Made by a program: the position numbers and the translations under genes | The notes under the pieces: generated by a model | Database searches by the model: none | Seen by the model: the letters and a program-made list of their open reading frames with translations, nothing else | What the model was told of the DNA's origin: nothing | In this document: positions 27,090-36,843 of the stretch, in pieces | How positions within the stretch are numbered: the first letter of the stretch is position 1 | How the letters are laid out: every line of letters begins with the position of its first letter | NCBI RefSeq assembly: GCF_022059845.1 | Contig: NZ_CP091851.1 | Coordinates: 744,001 to 808,000 of the forward strand | Reading direction: 5' to 3' | Source: Terrirubrum flagellatum | Lineage (GTDB): Bacteria; Pseudomonadota; Alphaproteobacteria; Rhizobiales; Beijerinckiaceae | DNA: 64,000 bases

Positions 27090-27090
<1 letters not shown>
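26248..27090 (-). CDS. livG: Branched-chain amino-acid ABC transporter ATPase LivG
   Basis: The 280-residue ATPase has Walker A GPNGAGKTTVFN, LivG-type RTFQNIRLFSGMTVLENL, the signature LPYGAQRRLEIARAM and Walker B IMLCLDEPAAGLNP. It carries the LivG insertion and a C-terminal acidic tail (VEDDEVEQAEHEAG) that is a local variation. One-base overlap with livM upstream and four-base overlap with livF downstream. Confidence 0.95.
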
Positions 27091-28651
<1,561 letters not shown>

Positions 28652-28652
<1 letters not shown>

Positions 28653-29611
28653 CAGACCTTCTCCACTTCCGGACGGCCGAGAATGCCCGATGGCAGGAAG
28701 ATCAGCGCGATCGCGAGGATCGAGAAGGCCGCGACGTCTTTATAGTCGATGGAGAAATAGGCCGACCACATCACCTCGATGAGGCCGATCAGCAATCCGC
28801 CAAGCACCGCGCCGGGCAGCGAGCCGATGCCGCCGAGCACGGCCGCAGTGAAGGCTTTCACGCCGGGCGTGAAGCCATCGGCGAAATTCACCACGCCATA
28901 TTGCAGGATGTACATCACGCCGGCGACGGCGGCGAGTGCAGCGCCCATCACGAAGGTCGTCGAGATGGTGCGGTTGACGTCGACACCAAGCAGCGACGCC
29001 ATCTTCATGTCCTGCTCGCAGGCGCGCTGGGCGCGGCCAAGCGGCGTCTTCTGCACCAGCCACCAGAAACCGGTGAGCAGCAGCGCCGTAATGACGATGA
29101 TGGTGATCTGCTTGTAGGCGATATTGACCTGATAGGTCGTCACCTTCTCAAAAAGGCAGTGCTTGAGGTCGGTGCTCTCGCCGATGAGGCAGATGGTGTC
29201 GGAGAGAAGCTGCGGCGCCGACTTGTTGCGCGGGCCCTGCATGACTTGCGCGAGGTTGGTCAGGAAGATCGACATGCCGATCGCCGAGATCAGCGGCGCG
29301 AGGCGGAAGGAGCCGCGCAGCGGCCTGTAGGCGACGCGCTCGATCGTCCAGTTCCACAGGCCAGTGAAGAACATTCCCAGCAGCAGCATCAGAAGAAGCG
29401 TGAGAACGACGGCGCCTGTCGTAAGGCCAAGCACGGCGCTGATGAGCATGAAGAAGATCAGCGCGATGAAACTCGAGATCATGAACACGTCGCCATGCGC
29501 GAAGTTCACCATCCCGATGATGCCGAAAACCATCGTGTAGCCGATGGCGATGAGACCATAGATGGAACCCAGGGTCAGCCCGTTGATGAGCTGCTGGACG
29601 AATACTTCCAT
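28652..29611 (-). CDS. livH: Branched-chain amino-acid ABC transporter permease LivH
   Basis: The 319-residue permease has LivH motifs: LINGLTLGSIYGLIAIGYTM at the start, GMVNFAHGDVFM, GRAQRACEQDMKMASLLGVD and FTAAVLGGIGSLPGAVLGG. It contains an insert with two Cys between helices (SDTICLIGESTDLKHC), probably a periplasmic loop. It is the first gene of the livHMGF-DUF6867 transcript; livK copies follow downstream on the same strand. Confidence 0.95.
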
Positions 29612-29801
29612 ACGAACGCCACCCCTCTGCCCGCCCCGACGCTATGCTGCGCCTCATGAATGACCGACGGCCCTCCCGCCGCCGATCTTAGCCGGACACT
29701 ATATCGTTAGCGCGCTCGCGTGATGGGTGCAATCAGGGCCTGTGAAGTGTTTGCTCCCCTGGCTTCTTGCGTTTCGATGCGCGATCGGCTGCGATGGACG
29801 C

Positions 29802-30140
29802 ATGCGGAAGCTGATTTTCGGCGTTCTCATTTGCGCAAGCCTTGCGCTGTTCATCGGCTATGGCGCCGCTTTTCTCGGCCGCTGGGGTCTGCGCGGATTG
29901 ATGGTTGCTGTGATCTTCGGCGCCTTGCTGGCTGTCGCCGCTCTTGCCGCGGCCGGCGGATTGTCGGGGCGCTGGCCGCGCCTGAGCGCGGCGCTCGGCT
30001 ATGGTCTGATGGTGGGCTGGGCTGTTTTGTCGCTGCTTGATACGTTCAAGAATGACTGGATCAGGGATTTGCTGATGCTGCAGGCTGCAACAGGTGCAAT
30101 TGGATTGATCGCCTGCGCGCTGCCGCGACGGGAGTGGTGA
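29802..30140 (+). CDS. Small membrane protein of unknown function
   Basis: The 112-residue protein has three to four hydrophobic helices (FGVLICASLALFIGYGAAFL, LMVAVIFGALLAVAALAAAG, LGYGLMVGWAVLSLLD, LMLQAATGAIGLIACAL) and a short basic tail. No family is recognised. It is divergent from livH with about 190 bases between and convergent with the hydrolase gene. ATG at 29802 opens directly onto the first helix. Confidence 0.55.
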   Translation: MRKLIFGVLICASLALFIGYGAAFLGRWGLRGLMVAVIFGALLAVAALAAAGGLSGRWPRLSAALGYGLMVGWAVLSLLDTFKNDWIRDLLMLQAATGAIGLIACALPRREW

Positions 30141-30157
30141 GCGCGCAGGGCGCTCTT

Positions 30158-30940
30158 TTATTTCCCTTTCAGGAATTCCGACACCGCCTTCGTGAAAGCC
30201 TTCGGCTGTTCCAGATTTGAAATATGCGCGGCGTCGAGCACCACGAGCTTTGCGCCCTTAATCGCTTTCTTGATCTCCTTCGCGCGCGCCGTCGTCGTCG
30301 AGGGATCGTGCTTGCCGGCGATGACGAGGACAGGGTTCTTCGCCTTGCGAAGGGAGTCGCGCTGATCCATGTCGCGGATCGCCGCGGCGCAGGCGATGTT
30401 GCCTTCCGGCGGCGTCGACAGGATCATCTCGCGCACGCGATCGACCGTTGCCGGATCAGCTTCCTGGAAGCGCTTCGTGAACCAGCGATCGAGCGTGATC
30501 GGCGCGATGGCCTGCATGCCGTTCTTGCGCACATTGTGGATGCGGCCGTTCCAGAGATCGGGCGGCGGCATCGCGGCCGCGGTGTTGGCGAGGATCACCT
30601 TGTTCAGGCGTTCGGGCGCATTGGCGAGCAGCCACATGCCGACCATGCCGCCCTTCGACAGGCCGCACCAATGCACTTTCTTCAGCCCCAGCGCGTCCAT
30701 GATCGCGAGCGCGTCGCGCCCAAGCTGCGCGATGGAGTAGGGGCCTTCACTGACCACACTCTTGCCATGGCCGCGCGAGTCGTAGCGCACGATGCGGAAT
30801 CTCTTGCCCAGCGCCTCGGCCTGCGGGTCCCACATCGAAAGATTCGACGACAGCGAGTTCGAGAACATCAAAGCGGGCTTCCCCTCGGTCCCGCCGAGCT
30901 CGATGTTGAATGGCTCGCCATTGATGTCGTGGATCGGCAT
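30158..30940 (-). CDS. Alpha/beta hydrolase, 3-oxoadipate enol-lactonase-like
   Basis: The 260-residue hydrolase resembles PcaD: SNSLSSNLSMWDPQAEAL, YDSRGHGKS, nucleophile elbow HWCGLSKGGMVG and an acid/His pair in VIAGKHDPSTT and LDAAHISNLEQP. PcaD opens 3-oxoadipate enol-lactone in protocatechuate breakdown, but no other pca gene is near. It lies eight bases from the aconitase X small subunit gene on the same strand, so it may instead act on a lactone or ester in hydroxyproline-type catabolism. Confidence 0.72.
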   Translation of the reverse strand: MPIHDINGEPFNIELGGTEGKPALMFSNSLSSNLSMWDPQAEALGKRFRIVRYDSRGHGKSVVSEGPYSIAQLGRDALAIMDALGLKKVHWCGLSKGGMVGMWLLANAPERLNKVILANTAAAMPPPDLWNGRIHNVRKNGMQAIAPITLDRWFTKRFQEADPATVDRVREMILSTPPEGNIACAAAIRDMDQRDSLRKAKNPVLVIAGKHDPSTTTARAKEIKKAIKGAKLVVLDAAHISNLEQPKAFTKAVSEFLKGK

Positions 30941-30947
30941 GGGGTCC

Positions 30948-31355
30948 TCAAAGCAACGTGATCGCGCCTGTTTCAGCGATCGACATCTCCTGTCCCTGCC
31001 ATTCCCGCAAGAGGGGCGCGGGGCATTTGAACGCCGGCGGCGTCGCCCATCCCATCTCGCGCGCCACGATCAGGCCGAGCAGCAGAATGGCGTCCGGTTC
31101 GGCGATGAGGATCGCCGCCGGCGCCTTGCCGACGCGGACGAGCTCCAGCAGCACCGACGAGGCCGAAGACGAGCCGATCGTCCCGGGCAGACCGAGAATC
31201 AGGCCGGAGATGTTGGCGCCGCGATCGGGATGGCGGGCGTCGATCACGTCGCCCGTCTTGGGATCGACGCCGCCCCAGAAGCTGATCGGGGCGGACAGCG
31301 TCAGCACGCGCGCCTGCGCCGCGCCTGATACGAGCGGTTCGAGACTCACCGCCAT
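30948..31355 (-). CDS. Aconitase X swivel-domain (small) subunit
   Basis: The 135-residue protein is the small swivel domain (DUF126) of aconitase X, with EPLVSGAAQARVLTLSAPIS FWGGVDPKTG, the ISGLILGLPGTIGSS loop and RVGKAPAAILIAEPD. The two-subunit type in proteobacteria dehydrates cis-3-hydroxy-L-proline. Its start overlaps the large subunit gene by 10 bases, which supports a 1:1 complex. ATG at 31355 gives the standard length; a longer in-frame opening lies inside the large-subunit gene. Confidence 0.85.
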   Translation of the reverse strand: MAVSLEPLVSGAAQARVLTLSAPISFWGGVDPKTGDVIDARHPDRGANISGLILGLPGTIGSSSASSVLLELVRVGKAPAAILIAEPDAILLLGLIVAREMGWATPPAFKCPAPLLREWQGQEMSIAETGAITLL

Positions 31356-32599
31356 ATCGGATCGATCCTGACGAGGCGGCCGCTGACTGCGCTTTCGACG
31401 CAGTCGGCCAGCGACCCGTAATGCACGGCGTAGCCGGTGTTGCCCGGCGCGTAATGGGCGAACTTGCCGGAGTTGGTCATCAGCGAAGAGCCGCCGGGCG
31501 GCAGGATCGGCGTGACCACGACGCAAGTGTCGAGCACGAAGGTGACGCCCTGTTTTTCGAGCCTTCCGCGCGTTCCCTCGCTTTCGATCGTCTTCAGCGC
31601 ATGGCGGCCGGTGCAGGCGTAGATCGGCCGCGTGGTCGTGCGACCGGCGAGCAGGCGATCGAGTTCGCCAATCTCTTCCGCCGACAGATGGGGACTGCCG
31701 ATTGCGATCGCGTCGACGCCGTCGCCTTGGGCGGTCGAGAGGCGCGCCAGCGCATCCGTGAGCATCGCCGGCGTGACCTCGATAGTTTCGGCCGCAGGCC
31801 GGCTGCCGAGCGCGGCCTCGACGGTCGGCGCCTCCGGCGTGCAGCCGGCGACATGGAAGAGGCCGACGCCGCCGGATGAGGCGGCCGCTGCTCCGAACGC
31901 CTTCAGGCGATCGTCTGTGCAGCAGCCCTGGAAACCGTCGACGACGCCGATCGCGTCGCCCGCGAGCCGCCCGAACAAGCCGCCCAGCACGGGAAAGATT
32001 ACATCGGAATCGCGCAGCGCCGGATTGAGCGCCGTCACATCGAGCACGAAGACGGCGCGACGATTATCAGGACGGTGAAGCCCATAGTCCGGCGCGCGGC
32101 CGGAGATGGCGCAGGCGATGTCGAGGAAGTCGCCATAGCGATTGGTGCGCGCGCCGAGCACGGAGTTGCAGAAGGCGACGGCGTTCGACTCGCCCCAGGC
32201 GACATCGGTTCCCTGTTTCGGCCGATGCCCCGCCTGATAGGGCGCGCAGGTCCAGGTCGGCGCGCAGCCCATCTCCTCATGGGCGCGCATCAGGCGCTTC
32301 GCCATGTCGCGCGTCGCGCCTTCGAGACGCACGCGCGAGCAGCCCATGAGATCGAGCGCGCCGACATTCAGCGTCGCGGGCACCGCGACCTTTGCGCCGC
32401 CGGCGGCGAGCTTCTCCGCGAAGAGCGTGCCGGAGTCGCCGTGATAGAGCGCGCCATCGATATGGGCCGAGGCGATGGGAATAAGGCGTGGCGCCCCCAT
32501 CAGCCGCGCGGCTTCGGCGACAATGCGCATCGCCATCGCCGCGCCTTCGCCTGATGCGCCCGCCGCGATGGCGCGTTCCCTGTCAGTCAAATCGACCAT
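31346..32599 (-). CDS. Aconitase X catalytic (large) subunit, cis-3-hydroxyproline dehydratase type
   Basis: The 417-residue protein is the DUF521 catalytic domain of aconitase X: ASAHIDGALYHGDSG near residue 43, YQAGHRPKQGTDVAWGESNA near 120 with the active-site region, VLGARTNRYGDFLDI, and the Cys-rich end with TCVVVTPILPPGG and MTNSGKFAHYAPG. It should hold the metal or iron-sulfur centre. Dehydration of cis-3-hydroxyproline is the likely reaction given the separate small subunit, but a mevalonate-phosphate role cannot be excluded by sequence alone. Confidence 0.85.
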   Translation of the reverse strand: MVDLTDRERAIAAGASGEGAAMAMRIVAEAARLMGAPRLIPIASAHIDGALYHGDSGTLFAEKLAAGGAKVAVPATLNVGALDLMGCSRVRLEGATRDMAKRLMRAHEEMGCAPTWTCAPYQAGHRPKQGTDVAWGESNAVAFCNSVLGARTNRYGDFLDIACAISGRAPDYGLHRPDNRRAVFVLDVTALNPALRDSDVIFPVLGGLFGRLAGDAIGVVDGFQGCCTDDRLKAFGAAAASSGGVGLFHVAGCTPEAPTVEAALGSRPAAETIEVTPAMLTDALARLSTAQGDGVDAIAIGSPHLSAEEIGELDRLLAGRTTTRPIYACTGRHALKTIESEGTRGRLEKQGVTFVLDTCVVVTPILPPGGSSLMTNSGKFAHYAPGNTGYAVHYGSLADCVESAVSGRLVRIDPIWR

Positions 32600-32643
32600 C
32601 CGCGCGAGGAAGCGCGGATGACTGCTGCGGTCAACTCCGCTTC

Positions 32644-32914
32644 AGAGCCTGTTTGGGAATTCGGATGGGGCTGCGCTGCAGCCGATTTTCGTCGCTCCGG
32701 CAGGAGCCCGATCGAAGGGCGTGCAGGCCGCACGGCCGAGATCGGCGACGAACCGGGCGGCGAAAAGCGGCGCAGCCCTTCGGATTGAGCGGCGAATGGC
32801 GGCTGATGCGTCGGAAGGCTCGCCAATGTCGCCAGACATTGGCTGCGCCTCCCTCCTGTCATCCGTCCGTTCGTCGCTCAACGCAGCCTCCATCCCAATT
32901 CCCAAACAGGCTCT
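32644..32914. mobile_element. MITE-like element with about 32-bp terminal inverted repeats
   Basis: The 271-base non-coding element fills the 313-base gap between the aconitase X and SDR genes. The outer 18 bases, AGAGCCTGTTTGGGAATT, are identical at both ends in inverted orientation, and the match continues through GGATGG and GGCTGCG with one mismatch and one indel. No transposase is present and no clear target-site duplication is seen. The last base pair of the right end supplies part of the TAG stop of the SDR gene. It is probably moved by a transposase elsewhere in the genome. Confidence 0.7.
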
Positions 32915-33638
32915 AAGCCGCGAGGCGCAGACCGCCGTCGCAGGTGAGGATATGGCCGGTGATGAAGCTGTTGCTGATCAGGAAGGAAATCGCGCTGGCG
33001 ATGTCGTCAGCGGCGCCGACGCGTCCAGCCGGCGATTTCGCGGCGTATTGCGCGAAGACCTCGCGGCGGCGTTCTTCGGGAAATCCGCCCCACCATTCCG
33101 TATCGATGACGCCGGGCGACACCGTGTTCACGCGCAGCGGCCTCGCCTCGTTGGCGAGCGTGCGCGCGGCGGCGTCGAGCGCGCCGTTGATCGCCGCGAG
33201 CCCGACCGTTCCCGGCGCCGCCATCTGCGAGGAAACGGCGGAGATGAAGGTGATCGACCCGTCGCGCCGGATCGTCTCGAGCGCCGCCTGCGCGCAGGCG
33301 AGATAGGCCCAGGCCTTGTGCTCGAAGCCAAGACGAAGCTCATCGATCGAGAGGGTCGCAAAGGGACCGAATCCCTTGCCGCCGCCGAAGGTGAGAACAA
33401 GATGATCGAACGCGCCGAGTTCGCGGAAGAAAGCGTGAATCTTGAAAAGGTCGGTCGCGTCGAAGCTTTTCGTTTCGATATCGTCGCCTATTTCGATACG
33501 CGCGCGTTCAAGGCGTGCGGGGTCGCGGCCGGCGATCGTCACTTTCTTTCCTTCGGACCGTAGCCTTTTTGCCGCGGCGAGGCCAATGCCCGATGAGCCG
33601 CCGAGAATGGCGACATGTTCCTGCTTGGTGGTCATCAT
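32913..33638 (-). CDS. SDR-family oxidoreductase without the Tyr-Lys catalytic pair
   Basis: The 241-residue Rossmann protein has the SDR cofactor motif ILGGSSGIGLAAAKRL, RDPARLER and the C-terminal VNTVSPGVIDTEWWGG and CDGGLRLAA. The usual YxxxK is replaced: the expected Tyr is Leu147 and the Lys is Asn151 (VGLAAINGAL), while the serine region SAVSS is kept. A subgroup of SDR proteins looks like this; its chemistry is unclear. The gene sits one base from the next SDR and ends at the border of the MITE-like element. ATG at 33638, or 33635. Confidence 0.8.
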   Translation of the reverse strand: MMTTKQEHVAILGGSSGIGLAAAKRLRSEGKKVTIAGRDPARLERARIEIGDDIETKSFDATDLFKIHAFFRELGAFDHLVLTFGGGKGFGPFATLSIDELRLGFEHKAWAYLACAQAALETIRRDGSITFISAVSSQMAAPGTVGLAAINGALDAAARTLANEARPLRVNTVSPGVIDTEWWGGFPEERRREVFAQYAAKSPAGRVGAADDIASAISFLISNSFITGHILTCDGGLRLAA

Positions 33639-34487
33639 TTATCCTTTGATTGCGAGAGGTGAGCCGAACTGAGCGACAAGCTTCTCGCTCAGTTCGCGCA
33701 ATTGTTTTCGCGCGTGCGCGCCGTAGGCTTGCGCATCGGCGCGCGCTTCGGAGAGGCCGTTGAAATAGAGCCCGCTTCGTCCTTCGAGCTGAGGCGACGC
33801 GGCGAGCTGCATGATGGCGTCCGCGCCTTCCTCGACCGTGCTCCAGGGCGTGACGCCGGCGCGCTTCACCATCGTCGTCGCCATGTAGCTCGCGGGATGC
33901 AGCGCGTTGATCGTCACGCCTTCTTTTGCAAGTTCGTCCGAAAATTCCATCGCCATCATGATCTGCGCCAGCTTGCTCTGGCAGTAGGCGCGCGCGCCGC
34001 TGAAGCTTTTCGTCAGCATGACGTCGTCGAAGTCGATCGCCTGCTGTCCCGCCGATGCGACATTGACGACGCGCGCGGGACGCGCCACCGCGAGGAGTGG
34101 ACGCAGAAGCGCAACGAGCAGATAACCCGCGAGATAATTCACGGCGAAGCGCGTTTCGTGCCCGTCGACGCTCGTCTCGCGCGGGCCGGCCGTGCCGATC
34201 CCGGCGTTGTTGATGAGGAGATGAAGCTCGTCGGTCCGCTGCGCGACGGCTTCCGCCAATGACCGCACTTGCGCGAGCGAAGACAGATCGGCGCGCAGAA
34301 ATTCAGTCTCGCCGCCGCTCGTCTTTATTTCGCTGACGAGCGCTGCGCCGCGCGCTTCGTCACGCCCATGGGCGAGCACGCGCACGCCCATTTCGCCGAG
34401 GCGGGCTGCGACCATGCGCCCGACGCCGTCGGTCGCGCCTGTGACCAGCGCCGTTCGTCCCTTCCAATCCGCCATGTCGAACTCCAT
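33639..34487 (-). CDS. SDR-family oxidoreductase (retinol-dehydrogenase-like)
   Basis: The 282-residue SDR has the complete set: LVTGATDGVGRMVAARL, LLINNAGIGTAG, NVASAG and catalytic YCQSK. It resembles the broad retinol-dehydrogenase/WWOX-like bacterial group, NADP- or NAD-dependent with unknown alcohol or ketone substrate. Its stop codon directly abuts the start of the second SDR gene, suggesting one transcript. It is divergent from the XRE-type regulator, its likely controller. Start ATG at 34487 or at 34475 (MADWKG). Confidence 0.85.
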   Translation of the reverse strand: MEFDMADWKGRTALVTGATDGVGRMVAARLGEMGVRVLAHGRDEARGAALVSEIKTSGGETEFLRADLSSLAQVRSLAEAVAQRTDELHLLINNAGIGTAGPRETSVDGHETRFAVNYLAGYLLVALLRPLLAVARPARVVNVASAGQQAIDFDDVMLTKSFSGARAYCQSKLAQIMMAMEFSDELAKEGVTINALHPASYMATTMVKRAGVTPWSTVEEGADAIMQLAASPQLEGRSGLYFNGLSEARADAQAYGAHARKQLRELSEKLVAQFGSPLAIKG

Positions 34488-34559
34488 CTATTGAGACTCA
34501 AGATGGCCGGCCGGCCGGGCCGCAAACAGTTCCGGATTTATCCTGGTATCAATCCTGCT

Positions 34560-35450
34560 ATGCTAAGCGTGATGACATCAGCCGCAGACGACAGCCGCCG
34601 CCGCGAACTCGGCGCTTTTCTGCGTTCGCGCCGCGAGCGGCTGGCGCCCGGCGATGTCGGGCTCGCGCCGGGCTTCCGACGGCGCACGCCTGGTCTCCGC
34701 CGGGAAGAGACGGCGGCTCTCTCCGGGGTCGGAACCACCTGGTACACCTGGCTGGAGCAGGGCCGTGACGTCAGGCCCTCGGCGGAGGTGCTGTCAGCCC
34801 TGGCGAAAGCGCTGCGGCTCGATCCTGCGGAGACTGCCCATCTCTTTCATCTGGCCGGGCGCGCGGCGCCCGAGAATTCCCTGCGTGGCCGGCCGGAATG
34901 CGTCTCCGAGCCGTTGGCGCGGATGCTCAAGAGCATGGACCATCATCCCGCCTACATCACCGGCCGGCGGTGGGACGTGCTCGCCTGGAATGACGCGGCC
35001 TGCGCGATCTTCGGCGATTATGGCGCGCTCGGCCCCGACGAGCGCAATATCATGCATCTGATTTTCGCGCATCCGCCGCACCGGTCGTTGCTTGGCGACT
35101 GGGAGGAATTGGCGCGAGCCGCGCTCGGCCTCTTCCGCGCGGATAGCGCCCGCCATGTGGGCGACCCCGATTTTGAAAGGCTGATCCAAACTCTCTCGCG
35201 CAAAAGCGCGGAATTCCGGCAATGGTGGCCGCAGCGCGATGTGGCGCACAAGCTGTTCGGCGTGAAGCGCATCCTTCATCCCGTCGCTGGCGCCATGGCT
35301 TTCGAGCATACGAGATTCTCGATCGAGGACGGTTCCGACATGCGGCTCGTCGTCTATACGCCGCTCGCCGCCGAGAATACGATCGCCAAGCTGGACGCGC
35401 TCATCAATCCCGCGCGCCCGGCGAAACGTGCGGCGGGCCGCATGAGGTAA
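34560..35450 (+). CDS. XRE-family regulator with MmyB-like ligand-binding domain
   Basis: The 296-residue protein has an N-terminal helix-turn-helix (RRELGAFLRSRRERL, RRTPGLRREETAALSGVG, TWYTWLEQGRDVRPS) and a C-terminal PAS-like ligand domain with YITGRRWDVLAWNDAACAIF and GDPDFERLIQTL, the MmyB type. Regulators of this class often stand divergent from a short-chain dehydrogenase they control, as here. Start ATG at 34560; ATG at 34572 is equally possible. The 72-base gap contains GGATT-N12-AATCC, a weak candidate operator. Confidence 0.87.
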   Translation: MLSVMTSAADDSRRRELGAFLRSRRERLAPGDVGLAPGFRRRTPGLRREETAALSGVGTTWYTWLEQGRDVRPSAEVLSALAKALRLDPAETAHLFHLAGRAAPENSLRGRPECVSEPLARMLKSMDHHPAYITGRRWDVLAWNDAACAIFGDYGALGPDERNIMHLIFAHPPHRSLLGDWEELARAALGLFRADSARHVGDPDFERLIQTLSRKSAEFRQWWPQRDVAHKLFGVKRILHPVAGAMAFEHTRFSIEDGSDMRLVVYTPLAAENTIAKLDALINPARPAKRAAGRMR

Positions 35451-35561
35451 TCAGGCGCGCGACGTGTTGAAATTTCGGCGATCGGAGCTTTTTCGATCTC
35501 CAGTCCGACAGGTGAAGAATGACCGCGCGGCGACAGCCGATCGCGGCGAGGAGCAGCGACG

Positions 35562-36014
35562 ATGGCGATGACGATGAATGGCGAGGTGGTTCTGCCGGCC
35601 GACAAGGCGACGGTGTGGGCCAAGCTCAACGACCCTGAAACCCTGAAGGCGAGCATCCCCGGCTGCCAGTCGCTCGAGAAAACGTCCGACACCTCCTTCG
35701 CCGCCACGGCGAAGATCAAGATCGGCCCTGTCAGCGCGACCTTCAAAGGGAAGGTCAATCTTGAAGATCTCGATCCGCCGAACGGTTATCGAATCGTCGG
35801 CGAAGGGGAGGGTGGAGTCGCGGGCTTCGCGAAAGGCGGCGCCGCAGTGAAGCTCGCCGATGATCCCGCGGGAACGAAACTCAGCTATGACGTGGAAGCG
35901 CAGATCGGCGGCAAGCTTGCACAACTCGGCGCGCGCCTCATCAATGGCGTCGCCAAGAAGATGGCGGACGAATTCTTCTCAAAGTTCGCGGAAGCGGTGA
36001 AAGCGGGCGCTTGA
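35562..36014 (+). CDS. coxG: CoxG-like subunit of carbon monoxide dehydrogenase-type system
   Basis: The 150-residue protein belongs to the START-like CoxG family: NGEVVLPADKATVWAKLNDP, LKASIPGCQSLEK and FKGKVNLEDLDPP, with an Ala/Lys-rich end. In Oligotropha, CoxG helps attach CO dehydrogenase to the membrane. It begins the cox cluster, 264 bases upstream of coxS and separated by a strong hairpin (36029-36070). Confidence 0.88.
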   Translation: MAMTMNGEVVLPADKATVWAKLNDPETLKASIPGCQSLEKTSDTSFAATAKIKIGPVSATFKGKVNLEDLDPPNGYRIVGEGEGGVAGFAKGGAAVKLADDPAGTKLSYDVEAQIGGKLAQLGARLINGVAKKMADEFFSKFAEAVKAGA

Positions 36015-36028
36015 AGCCCGCAAACGAG

Positions 36029-36070
36029 CAGCGCAGCGCTATATCCAATCAGATATAGCGCTGCGCTGCA
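36029..36070. terminator. Perfect long hairpin between coxG and coxS
   Basis: A 17-bp perfect inverted repeat (left arm 36029-36045, right arm 36054-36070, starting GCAGCGCAGCGC) encloses an 8-base spacer; one further pair can form inside. There is no U-run directly after, only ACTTTT from 36079. It could end or attenuate the coxG transcript, or protect a coxG mRNA 3' end. Confidence 0.55.
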
Positions 36071-36277
36071 GCACAAACTTTTCCTGCTTCGTTCTCGTCA
36101 AACTGCGTCGTTCGGCGAAGGCGCGTCTCTCTTGACCCCGAAATTCGGCGGTTCCAGACTGGAATTCGTCCAAATCGAAATTCGCGTCGCGCGCGTTTCG
36201 GATCTGGAGAGCGCGGGGCCGATGCGCTCGCGTCTGGCAGAAGATCGGCTGATTGCCGACCGCAAGGGAGGAAGCGC

Positions 36278-36772
<495 letters not shown>

Positions 36773-36843
36773 AGTCGGCCGCGCGCCGCGCGAGGCGCAC
36801 TCACCAATAATTTCAACGATAATTTCAAAACGGGGAGACAGCC

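Noticed and set aside
32641-32917. Target-site duplication of the MITE-like element
   Set aside because: Flanks (TTC left, AAG right) do not match as a direct repeat of 2-9 bases.
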